Assembly (NCBI RefSeq): GCF_900120195.1
Contig: NZ_LT635539.1
Span: forward strand, 1,287,257-1,351,256
DNA from: Blautia sp. Marseille-P3087
GTDB taxonomy: Bacteria; Bacillota; Clostridia; Lachnospirales; Lachnospiraceae
DNA: 64,000 nucleotides
Reading direction: 5' to 3'
Of the stretch, positions 15,260-23,821 are shown piece by piece. The notes beneath the pieces were generated by a model. That model was not told the origin of the DNA. It saw only the letters and a program-made list of their open reading frames with translations, and made no database searches. The translations under genes were made by a program, and so were the position numbers. How positions within the stretch are numbered: position 1 is the stretch's first letter; every line of letters starts with the position of its first letter.

Positions 15260-16171
15260 TCAGGCTTTCAGTCTCTCTATTTCTTCGTAAGTAAGATTCG
15301 TAATACATCCCTGAATCTCCGCAGTTGACATTCCCCTTTTCATCATCTTTTTGGCAATCTCCATTAATGACTGCTTTTCCTTCCTCTCTTGCTGTTCCAA
15401 TGCTTCTGCCACCAACTTCTCACCATATGCAATTTTTTCCTCTTCAAACAGTCTTCCTACTTTCGTCATCATAATCCACCTCCTGATTTTTTCTGATTCC
15501 TCCCGTTCGATGACTTTGTCAGTAAATACCAGAAGGCCTGACAACAAAAACACCTGCAATTCCTGGCAAGGAATCTTCTTTCCCAATTCAAAGCATCTCC
15601 AGATGCATGTCTGTTTTTCCTCTTTTGTGCGGTAAACCAATGGCAGAATAATAAATTCCATCTGTTCTTCGTCAGATAACTCTTCTCCTGCATTTATCTT
15701 TTTTGTCAAATTTTGTTCGATAGCTATTGCGTCAAGCTCCGACAGAAATATTTCTTCCACATTAAACTGAAGACATCCAACATCCAGTTCTGCTTTCGTT
15801 TCTTCTCTTGTTATATCTCCTGTGTAAATGATAATCACACGTAATACCTGATCTGTATTTCGATACAAATGCTCTTTCTTTACTGTACGAACTACGTAAT
15901 TCAGATACTTAATCTTATTCTCTGCCTTATATCTGCTCTCGTAATCTATCAATGCCAGTGAGTCATCCTCCAGTCGGAAAAGATTGTCGATTCTTAACTC
16001 ATTTGCTTCGATTGCGGGCAAATTTGTCGGCATTACAGCTTTTATCTTTGGTAAATTTACTCCATATACAGCCAGTGATTTGTTCATAAGATTCTCTCCA
16101 AATATTTTGGAAACTACATCTTTGTTCTGGTATGTAATGGAGCGCCTGCCTCTGGTTTTTCTTTTCTGCAT
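15260..16171 (-). CDS. Rpn-family nuclease / YhgA-like putative transposase, copy 1
   Basis: A 303-residue protein of the recombination-promoting nuclease (Rpn, PD-(D/E)XK) group. The catalytic core is seen as DNLFRLEDDSLALIDYESRY near residue 90, where the second strand normally carries the E-x-Q/K end of the motif; here it reads YES. A C-terminal charged segment (EQQERKEKQSLMEIAKKMMKRGMSTAEI) follows the usual Rpn pattern of a short helical tail. I choose the start at 16171 because AGGAGG lies 4 bases before it; a longer reading from 16201 would translate this ribosome binding site. These genes move among Clostridia but no inverted repeats or target duplications are seen here. Confidence 0.75.
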   Translation of the reverse strand: MQKRKTRGRRSITYQNKDVVSKIFGENLMNKSLAVYGVNLPKIKAVMPTNLPAIEANELRIDNLFRLEDDSLALIDYESRYKAENKIKYLNYVVRTVKKEHLYRNTDQVLRVIIIYTGDITREETKAELDVGCLQFNVEEIFLSELDAIAIEQNLTKKINAGEELSDEEQMEFIILPLVYRTKEEKQTCIWRCFELGKKIPCQELQVFLLSGLLVFTDKVIEREESEKIRRWIMMTKVGRLFEEEKIAYGEKLVAEALEQQERKEKQSLMEIAKKMMKRGMSTAEIQGCITNLTYEEIERLKA

Positions 16172-16223
16172 GATACCTCCTGTCTTTTTCCTCGGAAGCA
16201 CCAGTGCATTTTGTTCTATCTAT

Positions 16224-16252
16224 ATTATACAAAGATTATTGTTTCTATGCAA
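16224..16252 (-). promoter_or_regulatory. Probable promoter of the Rpn-family gene
   Basis: Minus strand TATAAT (16224-16229) preceded at 17 bp by TTGCAT (16247-16252). The -10 is perfect and the -35 partial. In the gap 16172-16510 I otherwise see only a hairpin with 8-bp arms TCTTTCGC/GCGAAAGA at 16392-16422 and the terminator described separately. Confidence 0.6.
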
Positions 16253-16421
16253 TATTACAAAAGATACTTCCTGATATTTTCATGTCTGGGGATTGCTGGC
16301 GGAACCGCCATTTGAATTATTGAATTGATTAGTTTTATAGTAACATATATTTTATAAAATACAAGAAAAACCATTTGACAGGATTCGACAATCTTTCGCT
16401 GTTTTATAAAATCTGCGAAAG

Positions 16422-16463
16422 AAAAAAAACAAGACGGAGCCTTACGGCTCCGCCCTGTTTTTA
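16422..16463 (-). terminator. Terminator of the importer 2 operon
   Basis: On the minus strand a GC-rich stem (CGGAGCC with GGCTCCG, loop of 4, extended outward with a mismatch to AACAGG/CTTGTT) is followed by a long T run. It lies 48 bp after the stop of the binding-protein gene, the last gene of importer 2. Confidence 0.85.
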
Positions 16464-16510
16464 AGGATTTATCATATTCAGAAAAACTTTAGCTTCTCTA
16501 AAGGTGCTGA

Positions 16511-17539
16511 TTAGTACAGTTTAGCGTAGTCAGCAACGTTTTCTGGTGTGAACTGAAGTGGCTCACCAAGAACGATTTCTGTTCCTTCATCATCAGCTGT
16601 TGTGATTGTGAATTCACCCATGTCGCCAGCTGTGAATGTTTCATCAACTGCACCAGTGATGTCACCTTTTACAAGTGCCATTGTTGCATATGCGGAAAGT
16701 TTTCCAAGGCCTTCCATATCCCACAGATAGAAGTATGGGCAGGAATGTGCATCGTCATCACCTGTGTACTCCTGCATTTCAGACGGAAGTCCAAGACCTG
16801 TCAGTTTGCAGGCAGATTCGTTGTCCTGAAGGTATTTAGCTGCTGCAGCGATACCAACTGTTGTAGGTGCGCAGATAACTTTCAGATCTGGGTAGTTCTG
16901 AAGAAGAGCTGCTGTCTGGTCTGTAGATTTCTGAGGTTCGTCATCACCATAAGCTACTTCTACAAGTTCCAGTTTGCTGTATTTCTCATCGCCTTCCATG
17001 ATGGATTTCATAGCATCGATCCAAGCGTTCTGGTTTGCAGACTGAGATGTTGCAGAAAGGATAGCAAACTGTCCTTCTCCACCGGAGATATCAAGAACTG
17101 CATCCATAAGAGCCTGTCCAACTGCCTGTGTACCAGCCTGGTTTACGAATACCTGACGGCTGTCTTTATTCGGAGCGGAGTCGAAAGAAGATACTTTGAT
17201 TCCAGCGTCCATAGCTTCTTCCAGTTTAGCCTGAAGAGCGTTAACGTCGTTTGCGGAGATGCAGATTGCATCTGGCTGCTGGGAGATCAGGTTGTCAAGA
17301 ACTTTGATCTGAGCATCTGCTGTTGCAGCTTCCGGGTAAACAACATCTACAGTTGCACCTTCAGCTTCTGCTGTTTCTTTGTATGCTTTTGCAGCGATTT
17401 CGAAGAATGCGTTACCAGCTGATTTACCAACCAGTGCGATCTTCTGTCCGTCTCCAGCTTTGTCAGCAGCCATTACAGGTGCTGCACAGCCAAGTACCAT
17501 TGCTCCACAAAGAAGTGCGCTAATAACTTTTTTGTTCAT
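16511..17539 (-). CDS. Sugar ABC importer 2, substrate-binding protein (RhaS/XylF-type)
   Basis: Exported binding protein of 342 residues of the autoinducer-2/rhamnose group (type I periplasmic binding fold). Signal peptide: basic NKK, hydrophobic core, then either signal peptidase I cleavage after VMA or, less likely, a lipobox at VLGC (Cys18). The core shows KIALVGKSAGNAFFEI, AICISANDVNALQ and a C-terminal DMEGLGKLSAY segment. The start at 17539 is chosen because GGGAGG lies 8 bases upstream; a longer frame would translate that site. It ends the importer 2 operon. The closest paralogue is the binding protein at 37187-38329 (shared VGNAF, TAQALL/QAFL-type and GLGLPSEM segments). Substrate perhaps a deoxy- or L-sugar. 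Confidence 0.9.
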   Translation of the reverse strand: MNKKVISALLCGAMVLGCAAPVMAADKAGDGQKIALVGKSAGNAFFEIAAKAYKETAEAEGATVDVVYPEAATADAQIKVLDNLISQQPDAICISANDVNALQAKLEEAMDAGIKVSSFDSAPNKDSRQVFVNQAGTQAVGQALMDAVLDISGGEGQFAILSATSQSANQNAWIDAMKSIMEGDEKYSKLELVEVAYGDDEPQKSTDQTAALLQNYPDLKVICAPTTVGIAAAAKYLQDNESACKLTGLGLPSEMQEYTGDDDAHSCPYFYLWDMEGLGKLSAYATMALVKGDITGAVDETFTAGDMGEFTITTADDEGTEIVLGEPLQFTPENVADYAKLY

Positions 17540-17581
17540 TTTGTTTTCCTCCCTTGGAAAAATATAGTTTTTTATTTGCAA

Positions 17582-17606
17582 CTGCTCTTCTGCTACAAAA
17601 GAGCAG
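17582..17606 (-). other. Hairpin in the leader of the importer 2 binding-protein gene
   Basis: CTGCTCTT (17582-17589) and AAGAGCAG (17599-17606) form an 8-bp stem with a 9-base loop between the permease stop and the binding-protein start. No T run follows. Comparable hairpins precede the binding-protein genes of importers 3 and 4, suggesting mRNA processing or protection that raises binding-protein yield. Confidence 0.55.
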
Positions 17607-17635
17607 CTACTTACGTGATTATTGTAATACTTTAT

Positions 17636-18643
17636 TTAGTTTTTCTTCATGCTTAATGCTTTTTTTGCATTTCCGATAATGTTCGGAAGAGCTACTGCTG
17701 CGATCAGAAGAATACCGATAATCAGCAGGATAACCTGTGCGTTGACGTTTCTCTGACCAAGACCTACACGGAGGCAAACGATGATGAATGCGGAAATAAA
17801 TCCACCTGCGATATTACCTTTACCACCTGTAGAGGAGATACCTCCAAATACTGCCATTGCGATGGCATCCATTTCAAATCCGTTACCGGTTGTTGTGTTT
17901 GCACCGTATGAAGAAGAAACCAGGAACAGTGCGCACAGTCCGGAAACTGTACCCATGATGGTATAGATGATGAAACGGATCTTCTGTACATGAACACCTG
18001 AATAATATGCTGTAAGACGGTTGGTACCGATTGCATATACACGACGTCCAAATGTGCTCTTGCCTAAGATTACGGCGAAGATTACAGAAAGAATAACAAC
18101 GAGGAACAGGATGTATGGAACATCTCCGACTTTTCCGCCGATTGCACGGAAACCATCTGTATTGCTTGCAGAAATACTACCGCCGCTTCCAAGTACGATC
18201 TCGGAAATACCACGGAAGATGATCTGTGTTGCAAGTGTAACAATCATTGGCGGCAGTTCCTGGAATTTGGTGAGGATAAAGCCGTTGACCGCACCGCAAA
18301 TAGTACCAACACCAAGTGCTGTGATCACTACTACGATAAACGGAGCATTTGTATTGCAGACAATACAGCTCATTGTTGCAGAAAGACAAACGATCGCACC
18401 TACAGAGATGTCGATCTCGCCAAGTACCAGGATGTATGCCATCGGCAGCATCATGAATACTTCTGCCAGATAAACAGGCATCTGACGAAGCAGACTGCTC
18501 ATGTTATAATATTCAGAAAACATTGCACAGAAAATATTGACCGCAATAAACAGCAGAACTAATATTCCCTCCCAGGAAAAGATCATTTTCTTCACTGGGC
18601 TTTCCGGCACATTATTAATACTTCTTCCAGATTTTCCAGCCAT
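17636..18643 (-). CDS. Sugar ABC importer 2, permease B (ribose/rhamnose type)
   Basis: Membrane permease of 335 residues with about nine hydrophobic segments. It has the coupling loop AMAVFGGISSTGGKGN near residue 268 and the modified family motif VLGEIDISVGA (GGID changed to GEID) near 76. A hydrophilic N-terminus of about 27 residues precedes the first membrane helix. Its start is 2 bp from the stop of the partner permease. Forms a heterodimer with the product of 18646-19641. Confidence 0.9.
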   Translation of the reverse strand: MAGKSGRSINNVPESPVKKMIFSWEGILVLLFIAVNIFCAMFSEYYNMSSLLRQMPVYLAEVFMMLPMAYILVLGEIDISVGAIVCLSATMSCIVCNTNAPFIVVVITALGVGTICGAVNGFILTKFQELPPMIVTLATQIIFRGISEIVLGSGGSISASNTDGFRAIGGKVGDVPYILFLVVILSVIFAVILGKSTFGRRVYAIGTNRLTAYYSGVHVQKIRFIIYTIMGTVSGLCALFLVSSSYGANTTTGNGFEMDAIAMAVFGGISSTGGKGNIAGGFISAFIIVCLRVGLGQRNVNAQVILLIIGILLIAAVALPNIIGNAKKALSMKKN

Positions 18644-18645
18644 GA

Positions 18646-19641
18646 TTACATCTCCCTTCCTTTCAGTGCATTCTTATCAGCGATACGCTGCAGGATTACG
18701 TTCATTACTACTACGACGAGGATGATAACACCCTTGATGGTATTCAGCCATAACTGGTTGAAGAATGGGATCAGCGGAAGTGCTTTTGCGATTGTTGCAA
18801 GGATCAGGGATCCGAGTAAAGCACCTACTACTGTACCACGTCCACCGCTCATGCTTACACCACCGATAACGCAGGCTGCGATAACGTCCATCTCACCGCC
18901 GTACTGCATATCAGGCATTGCGGATGCATATACAGAAACCTGAAGTGCACCGCCGAGACCTGCGAGAAGACCCATGATTGTATAAACAAGTAATTTGATA
19001 TTTTTTACATTGATACCGGATACTTCTGCTGCACTCGGGTTACTTCCGACTGCATAGATCATACGGCCTGTTCTGGTCCATTTCATAAACCAGAAGAAGA
19101 ATACATAGCATACAATAATTACCCAGATAACACAGTTTAATCCGAGGAATTTTGTTGTTGCGAAATTTTTGAATTCACCAAGTGCTGCTGCACTTGCCCA
19201 TTCACCACCGTGAGATACCTGATAACCAAGTGCACGGTAGATGTACATGAAGCCCATGGTTGCAATGATCGGTGGTACATCTGCTCTGGAGATGATCAGA
19301 CCAACGACTGCTCCGCAGACGATACCGATTGCAATTGCAATCACAAATGCGAGGAATGTGCTGGAGATATGTTCATATTTCAGAAGCATACCAATGCTCA
19401 TACCGGAAAGTGCAAGTGTTGACATGATAGAAATATCAATACCGCCAACAAGCATTACACACAGCATACCAAGTGACATTACCATTGTTACTGCATTGTT
19501 TTTCAGCATATCCATCAGTGACTTAGGAGTCAGGAATGATGGGTTGATTGCTGTGATGATTACAAAAAGAACGATCAGGACAATCGCAAGCAGTGCTTCA
19601 CGGGAGCCTGTGATCTTTTTCATAACTGATTTCTTTTCCAT
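18646..19641 (-). CDS. Sugar ABC importer 2, permease A (ribose/rhamnose type)
   Basis: Membrane permease of 331 residues with intact VGGIDISIM near residue 65 and the coupling loop ACVIGGVSMSGGRGT near 258. The start codon overlaps the stop of the ATPase gene by one base (TAATG), so the two are translationally coupled. Of the two permeases of this importer it keeps the canonical motif. Confidence 0.9.
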   Translation of the reverse strand: MEKKSVMKKITGSREALLAIVLIVLFVIITAINPSFLTPKSLMDMLKNNAVTMVMSLGMLCVMLVGGIDISIMSTLALSGMSIGMLLKYEHISSTFLAFVIAIAIGIVCGAVVGLIISRADVPPIIATMGFMYIYRALGYQVSHGGEWASAAALGEFKNFATTKFLGLNCVIWVIIVCYVFFFWFMKWTRTGRMIYAVGSNPSAAEVSGINVKNIKLLVYTIMGLLAGLGGALQVSVYASAMPDMQYGGEMDVIAACVIGGVSMSGGRGTVVGALLGSLILATIAKALPLIPFFNQLWLNTIKGVIILVVVVMNVILQRIADKNALKGREM

Positions 19642-21146
19642 TATTCAGCACCCCCTGTATGTCCTTTTTCCATAGCAAGTTCGAGGATTCTTTCCTGTGT
19701 TGCGTCGCCACGGTTCAGTTCACCGGTCTTACGTCCGTTACACATAACGACAATACGGTCTGCCATACCGAGGATCTCCGGCATTTCGGAAGAAATCAGG
19801 ATGATTGCATATCCTTTCTTTGCAAGATCTCCCATGATTGCATAGATTTCAGCTTTTGCACCTACGTCTACACCTTTGGTAGGCTCATCCATGATAACAA
19901 CTTTCATTTCCTGACTTAACGCCTTGGCAACAACAACTTTCTGCTGGTTACCACCGGAAAGAGAGCTTGCCGGCTGGAAGATATCAACTGCCTTTGTATC
20001 AACTTCTTCGAGAAGTTTCTTGGCAAGATCACGCTCTGTCTTTTCGTCATTGATTCCGTTCTTCGCATATTTGCTGATGGTAGGAAGTGTTACGTTTCTT
20101 CCAAGTCCCCAGCTCATGATCAGACCTTCTTTCTGACGGTCTTCCGGAAGGAGAATGATACCTTTTTCCATTGCATCAGATGGTTTTTTGATATGAACTT
20201 CTTTACCTTCCAGATATACTTTACCGGAATCCGGCTGAGTGATACCACAGACAGCTTCTACTGTTTCTGTACGTCCTGCACCTACCAGACCGGTAAGTCC
20301 AAGGATCTCGCCGGCGCGAACGCTGAAGGATACATCTTTGAAGTAACCTGTTCTGGAAAGATTCTCAACTTTCAGCATCTCGTCTCCGAGTTTTACTTCC
20401 GGTTTCGGGAACAGATCTTTGATCTCACGACCAACCATTGCTTTAATCAGGTCTGCATTTGTAATTCCGTCAACATCGTATGTTCCGATGTACTGGGAAT
20501 CACGGAATACAGTAACTCTGGATGCCAGACGATACATATCTTCAAAACGGTGAGAAATGAAGATAATGGAAACACCGTCAGCTTTTAATTTGTCAACCAG
20601 TGTATAAAGCTTCTCGGATTCGGATCTTGTCAGTGCTGCAGTAGGCTCATCAAGAATGATGATTCTTGCGTTAGTAGACATCGCCTTTGCAATCTCAACC
20701 ATCTGCTGCTGAGCAACACTTAAAGTACCCATCTCTGCTGTTGCATCAAAATCTGCATCCAGCTGTTTGAGAAGTTTGTTTGCTTCTGTGTTCATGGCTT
20801 TCCACTGGATCATTCTGTTTTTGATGATCTCATGTCCCATGAAAATATTTTCTGCAACAGTCAGATGCGGATAGGATGTCGGATGCTGATATACGGCTGC
20901 GATACCTGCTGCCTGTGCATCTTTTGGTCCTTTGAAGTCAACCTTCTGACCATTTAAGAACATTTCGCCTTCTTCTGCCTTATGTACACCGGTAATAACT
21001 TTAATAAATGTAGATTTACCAGCGCCGTTTTCGCCCATAAGTGCGTGAACTTCACCCGGTTTTAACTGAAACTGTACGTTGTTCAGTGCCTTAACGCCCG
21101 GGAAAATCTTTGTTATGCCTTTAAGTTCAAGAACATATTCAGACAC
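19641..21146 (-). CDS. Sugar ABC importer 2, double ATPase (RbsA/RhaT type)
   Basis: A 501-residue ATPase with two nucleotide-binding domains: first Walker A GENGAGKST near residue 37, Walker B IIILDEPTAAL; second domain GLVGAGRTE, signature LSGGNQQKVVVAKAL and intact Walker B VVIMDEPTKGVD. It begins with a GTG at 21146 preceded by AAAGGGAGGAAAG. First gene of the importer 2 operon; a weak -35/perfect -10 promoter (TATAAT at 21180-21185) and a large inverted repeat lie upstream. It is very similar to the ATPase at 40633-42138 (both open MSEY-LELK and share GENGAGKSTFIKVITGVH), marking importers 2 and 3 as paralogues. Confidence 0.93.
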   Translation of the reverse strand: MSEYVLELKGITKIFPGVKALNNVQFQLKPGEVHALMGENGAGKSTFIKVITGVHKAEEGEMFLNGQKVDFKGPKDAQAAGIAAVYQHPTSYPHLTVAENIFMGHEIIKNRMIQWKAMNTEANKLLKQLDADFDATAEMGTLSVAQQQMVEIAKAMSTNARIIILDEPTAALTRSESEKLYTLVDKLKADGVSIIFISHRFEDMYRLASRVTVFRDSQYIGTYDVDGITNADLIKAMVGREIKDLFPKPEVKLGDEMLKVENLSRTGYFKDVSFSVRAGEILGLTGLVGAGRTETVEAVCGITQPDSGKVYLEGKEVHIKKPSDAMEKGIILLPEDRQKEGLIMSWGLGRNVTLPTISKYAKNGINDEKTERDLAKKLLEEVDTKAVDIFQPASSLSGGNQQKVVVAKALSQEMKVVIMDEPTKGVDVGAKAEIYAIMGDLAKKGYAIILISSEMPEILGMADRIVVMCNGRKTGELNRGDATQERILELAMEKGHTGGAE

Positions 21147-21186
21147 GGCTCTTTCCTCCCTTTTCTTAAATCTGATGTTATTATAA

Positions 21187-21266
21187 CAGTAAAATCTTTT
21201 ACCCTAAACAGGAAAATATTTCGAATCAGGGTAATATATTTTCCTGTTTTAGGCAAAATTTTACTG
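21187..21266. promoter_or_regulatory. Large imperfect inverted repeat upstream of importer 2
   Basis: The left arm 21187-21220 and right arm 21233-21266 are reverse complements apart from a few mismatches: both contain CAGTAAAAT at the outer end and an inner block ending ACAGGAAAATAT. A nested TACCCT/AGGGTA pair lies inside. The left arm covers the -35 region of the importer 2 promoter (-10 at 21180-21185). This looks like a double binding site for a dimeric activator or repressor, or a long cruciform. The rest of the gap carries the plus-strand promoter. Confidence 0.6.
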
Positions 21267-21335
21267 CATATGTATAAAATTTCACTGTTTCTATGTGAAT
21301 TTTTTCCAGTTACCCCCGCCTGCCTTCGTGTAAGA

Positions 21336-21364
21336 TTGACATAAGTTTTGGCTTTTGTTATATT
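21336..21364 (+). promoter_or_regulatory. Consensus-like promoter of the CDP-glycerol transferase genes
   Basis: TTGACA (21336-21341), 17-bp spacer, TATATT (21359-21364), 32 bp before the ATG at 21397. Strong match to the vegetative consensus, suggesting steady expression of the cell-surface genes downstream. Confidence 0.82.
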
Positions 21365-21396
21365 TAATATATTAAATTTGAAGGGAATCCGGACAA

Positions 21397-23820
21397 ATGA
21401 GCTTTCTCAATAAAGTCAAAAAAAAATTAAAAAACGGAAGCTGGTATCCTTTTTATAACTCCTTTTATGAAAATAATTCTCTTGATCCCCGCATGATTCT
21501 TCTTGAATCCAGAAGCGGCGGTGCTCTCGAGAGTAATATCCTTTCCTTATTAAGGGAGTTATCCAGAGAACCATACAAAAATTTCAACCTCGTACTTTCG
21601 GTACGTAAAAATGCCGAATCCGAAATCAAAGAAAAGCTGCGTAAAAACTCCATTCAGGGAGTTTCTTTTGTGCATACAGGATCTGTCTCCTATTACCGTG
21701 CCTTAAGCCGCGCCGGTTATCTGGTCAACGATTCCTCTTTTCCCGGCAGATTTGTCAAAAAAGAAGGCCAGATCTATCTGAACACCTGGCATGGTACCCC
21801 TCTTAAAAAAATGGGCCGTGACAACCGTCCGGAGATGGTGACGATGGGAAATATTCTCCGTAACCTTCTGGATTCCGACTATATTGTCTTTCCGAACCGC
21901 TTCATGGAAGAAAAAATGTCCGGGGCCTACATGCTCGACAGTCTGTACAGAGGTACCGTACTTCGTGAAGGCTATCCGCGCAACGATATTTTCCGTCAGA
22001 AACCTGATCTTTCCATGAAAGAGCGCGCTGGTTTCGCCGGTAAGACACTGCTTACCTACTTTCCAACCTACCGCGGTATTTTTAATCAGGTAGAGCGTCA
22101 GGAATACATGGAAACACTTTCTGCCAATCTCGCTCTCTGGGACAGCCAGTTAAAGGATGACGAGATTCTTCTTATTAAACTACATCCGTTCCTTCATGGT
22201 TCCGAATCTTTTGACGGTTACCGTCATATCCGCGCTTTCCCGACCGACTGGGATACCTATGAAGGCTTAAATCTCTGTGATGTACTGATCACGGATTATT
22301 CCAGTGTTTTTTATGATTATGCAAACACCGGCAAAAAAGTCATCTTCTTTGCCTACGACCGTGCAGAATACGAAAGCACCCGTGGAATGTATGAAGACAT
22401 TGAGACTTATCCGTTCCATTATACAGAAGCTGCTGCCGAAGTCATTCCATATGCACATGCTGACGGCGGCACCCCGGATGAAGCATTTATGGAGAAATAT
22501 GCCTCTTATGAAGATGGGCACGGTGCCGAAAAAATCTGCCGACAGGTATTCCTTCATGAAGACTGCTGCCGCCAGAAAAAATATACCGGAAATGGTAAGA
22601 AAAACATCCTGCTCTACGGTGGTGACCTCGATCAGAACGGTATCACCAGTGCACTGTACGCGATGCTCCACGAGCTGGATCTTACAAAATATAACTACTT
22701 TTTGTCTTTCCGTCTGATTTCTGTCAAAGATCATCCTGAAAGAATGGATCGTATTCCGGATCATATTGGTATCTATCCATTATCCAGCGAAATGAATATG
22801 GATGTACTTACCGGTTTTTCACTGATGCGCAAAATGCGCGGTGCAAACACTAATTCTATCAACAGACGGATCCATATTGCTTACCAACGCGAATGGAAAA
22901 AACATTTCGGCAGTACTGATTTTTCTGCCGTGATCCATTACAATGGTTACGAAGCTTACATCACTTCACTTTTTGAGGAATCACCATGTGGACGGACGAT
23001 CTGGGTTCACAATGATATGGCCGATGAGATCCGCACAAAAGGAAACCAGAATATCTATCTTCTTCGAGAAGCTTATCAGAAATATGACCATATCGTTACT
23101 GTCAGTGAAGATATTCTCGATTCCACGATCCATGGCATTGGCGCAGATCCGGCCAAAGTTACCGTAGTCAACAACTGTCATGACTATCAAAGTGTAATTA
23201 AGCGCAGCGAGGAAATGCTTGCTTTTCAGGAAACAACGAAATCCACTGTTTCTGTCGATCAGCTTTCCAATGTTCTGTCAGGCAATGATACAAAATTTAT
23301 CAGCATCGGCCGCTATTCTCCGGAAAAAGGCCATGTCCGTCTGATGAATGCATTCAACACCTACCAGGCTTCACATCCGGATACCTGGCTGATCATCATC
23401 GGCGGCGTTGGTACGCTCTATGAGGATTCTGTTGCACATGCAAAAAGCCTCGCTGCATCTGATCATATTATTTTGATCTACTCCATGCAGAATCCTATGC
23501 CGGTTCTGAAAAACTGCGACCTGTTTCTGCTTTCTTCTTTTTATGAAGGGCGCCCGATCGTACTTATGGAAGCTGCCTCACTTGGACTTCCACTTATGGC
23601 CTGCGACGTCAACGGCTGCCATGGATTTATGACAGAATATCACGGAACGCTTACCGACAATTCCGAAGAGGGAATCCTTCATGGAATGCAGCTTTTTGCT
23701 GAGGGTAAAGTGCATCCGATCCAGATTGATTTTGATAAGATCAATGCTGCCTCTGCTGCTCAGACCGAAGCTCTGATCGAAGACTGCATACACATTTCAC
23801 ATTCAGAAAGGACGCATTGA
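21397..23820 (+). CDS. Fusion of CDP-glycerol glycerophosphotransferase (TagB/TagF) and GT4 glycosyltransferase
   Basis: An 807-residue cytoplasmic/peripheral membrane enzyme with two catalytic parts. Residues about 30-390 match TagB/TagF-type poly(glycerol-phosphate) transferases: NTWHGTPLKKMGRD with His132, YFPTYRG, and the CDP-glycerol site ITDYSSVFYDYAN near 297. Residues about 400-800 match GT4 glycosyltransferases: the donor site ISIGRYSPEKGH and SSFYEGRPIVLMEAASLGLP with the conserved E-x7-E. It probably adds glycerol phosphate and a sugar during teichoic-acid-like polymer synthesis. The frame is continuous, so the fusion appears genuine. The ribosome binding site is weak (GAAGGGAAT). 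Cotranscribed with the next gene, 1 bp away. Confidence 0.88.
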   Translation: MSFLNKVKKKLKNGSWYPFYNSFYENNSLDPRMILLESRSGGALESNILSLLRELSREPYKNFNLVLSVRKNAESEIKEKLRKNSIQGVSFVHTGSVSYYRALSRAGYLVNDSSFPGRFVKKEGQIYLNTWHGTPLKKMGRDNRPEMVTMGNILRNLLDSDYIVFPNRFMEEKMSGAYMLDSLYRGTVLREGYPRNDIFRQKPDLSMKERAGFAGKTLLTYFPTYRGIFNQVERQEYMETLSANLALWDSQLKDDEILLIKLHPFLHGSESFDGYRHIRAFPTDWDTYEGLNLCDVLITDYSSVFYDYANTGKKVIFFAYDRAEYESTRGMYEDIETYPFHYTEAAAEVIPYAHADGGTPDEAFMEKYASYEDGHGAEKICRQVFLHEDCCRQKKYTGNGKKNILLYGGDLDQNGITSALYAMLHELDLTKYNYFLSFRLISVKDHPERMDRIPDHIGIYPLSSEMNMDVLTGFSLMRKMRGANTNSINRRIHIAYQREWKKHFGSTDFSAVIHYNGYEAYITSLFEESPCGRTIWVHNDMADEIRTKGNQNIYLLREAYQKYDHIVTVSEDILDSTIHGIGADPAKVTVVNNCHDYQSVIKRSEEMLAFQETTKSTVSVDQLSNVLSGNDTKFISIGRYSPEKGHVRLMNAFNTYQASHPDTWLIIIGGVGTLYEDSVAHAKSLAASDHIILIYSMQNPMPVLKNCDLFLLSSFYEGRPIVLMEAASLGLPLMACDVNGCHGFMTEYHGTLTDNSEEGILHGMQLFAEGKVHPIQIDFDKINAASAAQTEALIEDCIHISHSERTH

Positions 23821-23821
23821 C

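Noticed and set aside
15260-16171. Calling the Rpn-family genes insertion-sequence transposases
   Set aside because: No terminal inverted repeats or target duplications flank either gene, and the family is now viewed as nucleases related to PD-(D/E)XK enzymes.
21397-23820. Possibility that the 807-residue protein is two genes joined by a sequencing error
   Set aside because: The frame is continuous across the linker with no internal ribosome binding site and start at the domain boundary; kept as a fusion, though read data were not available.
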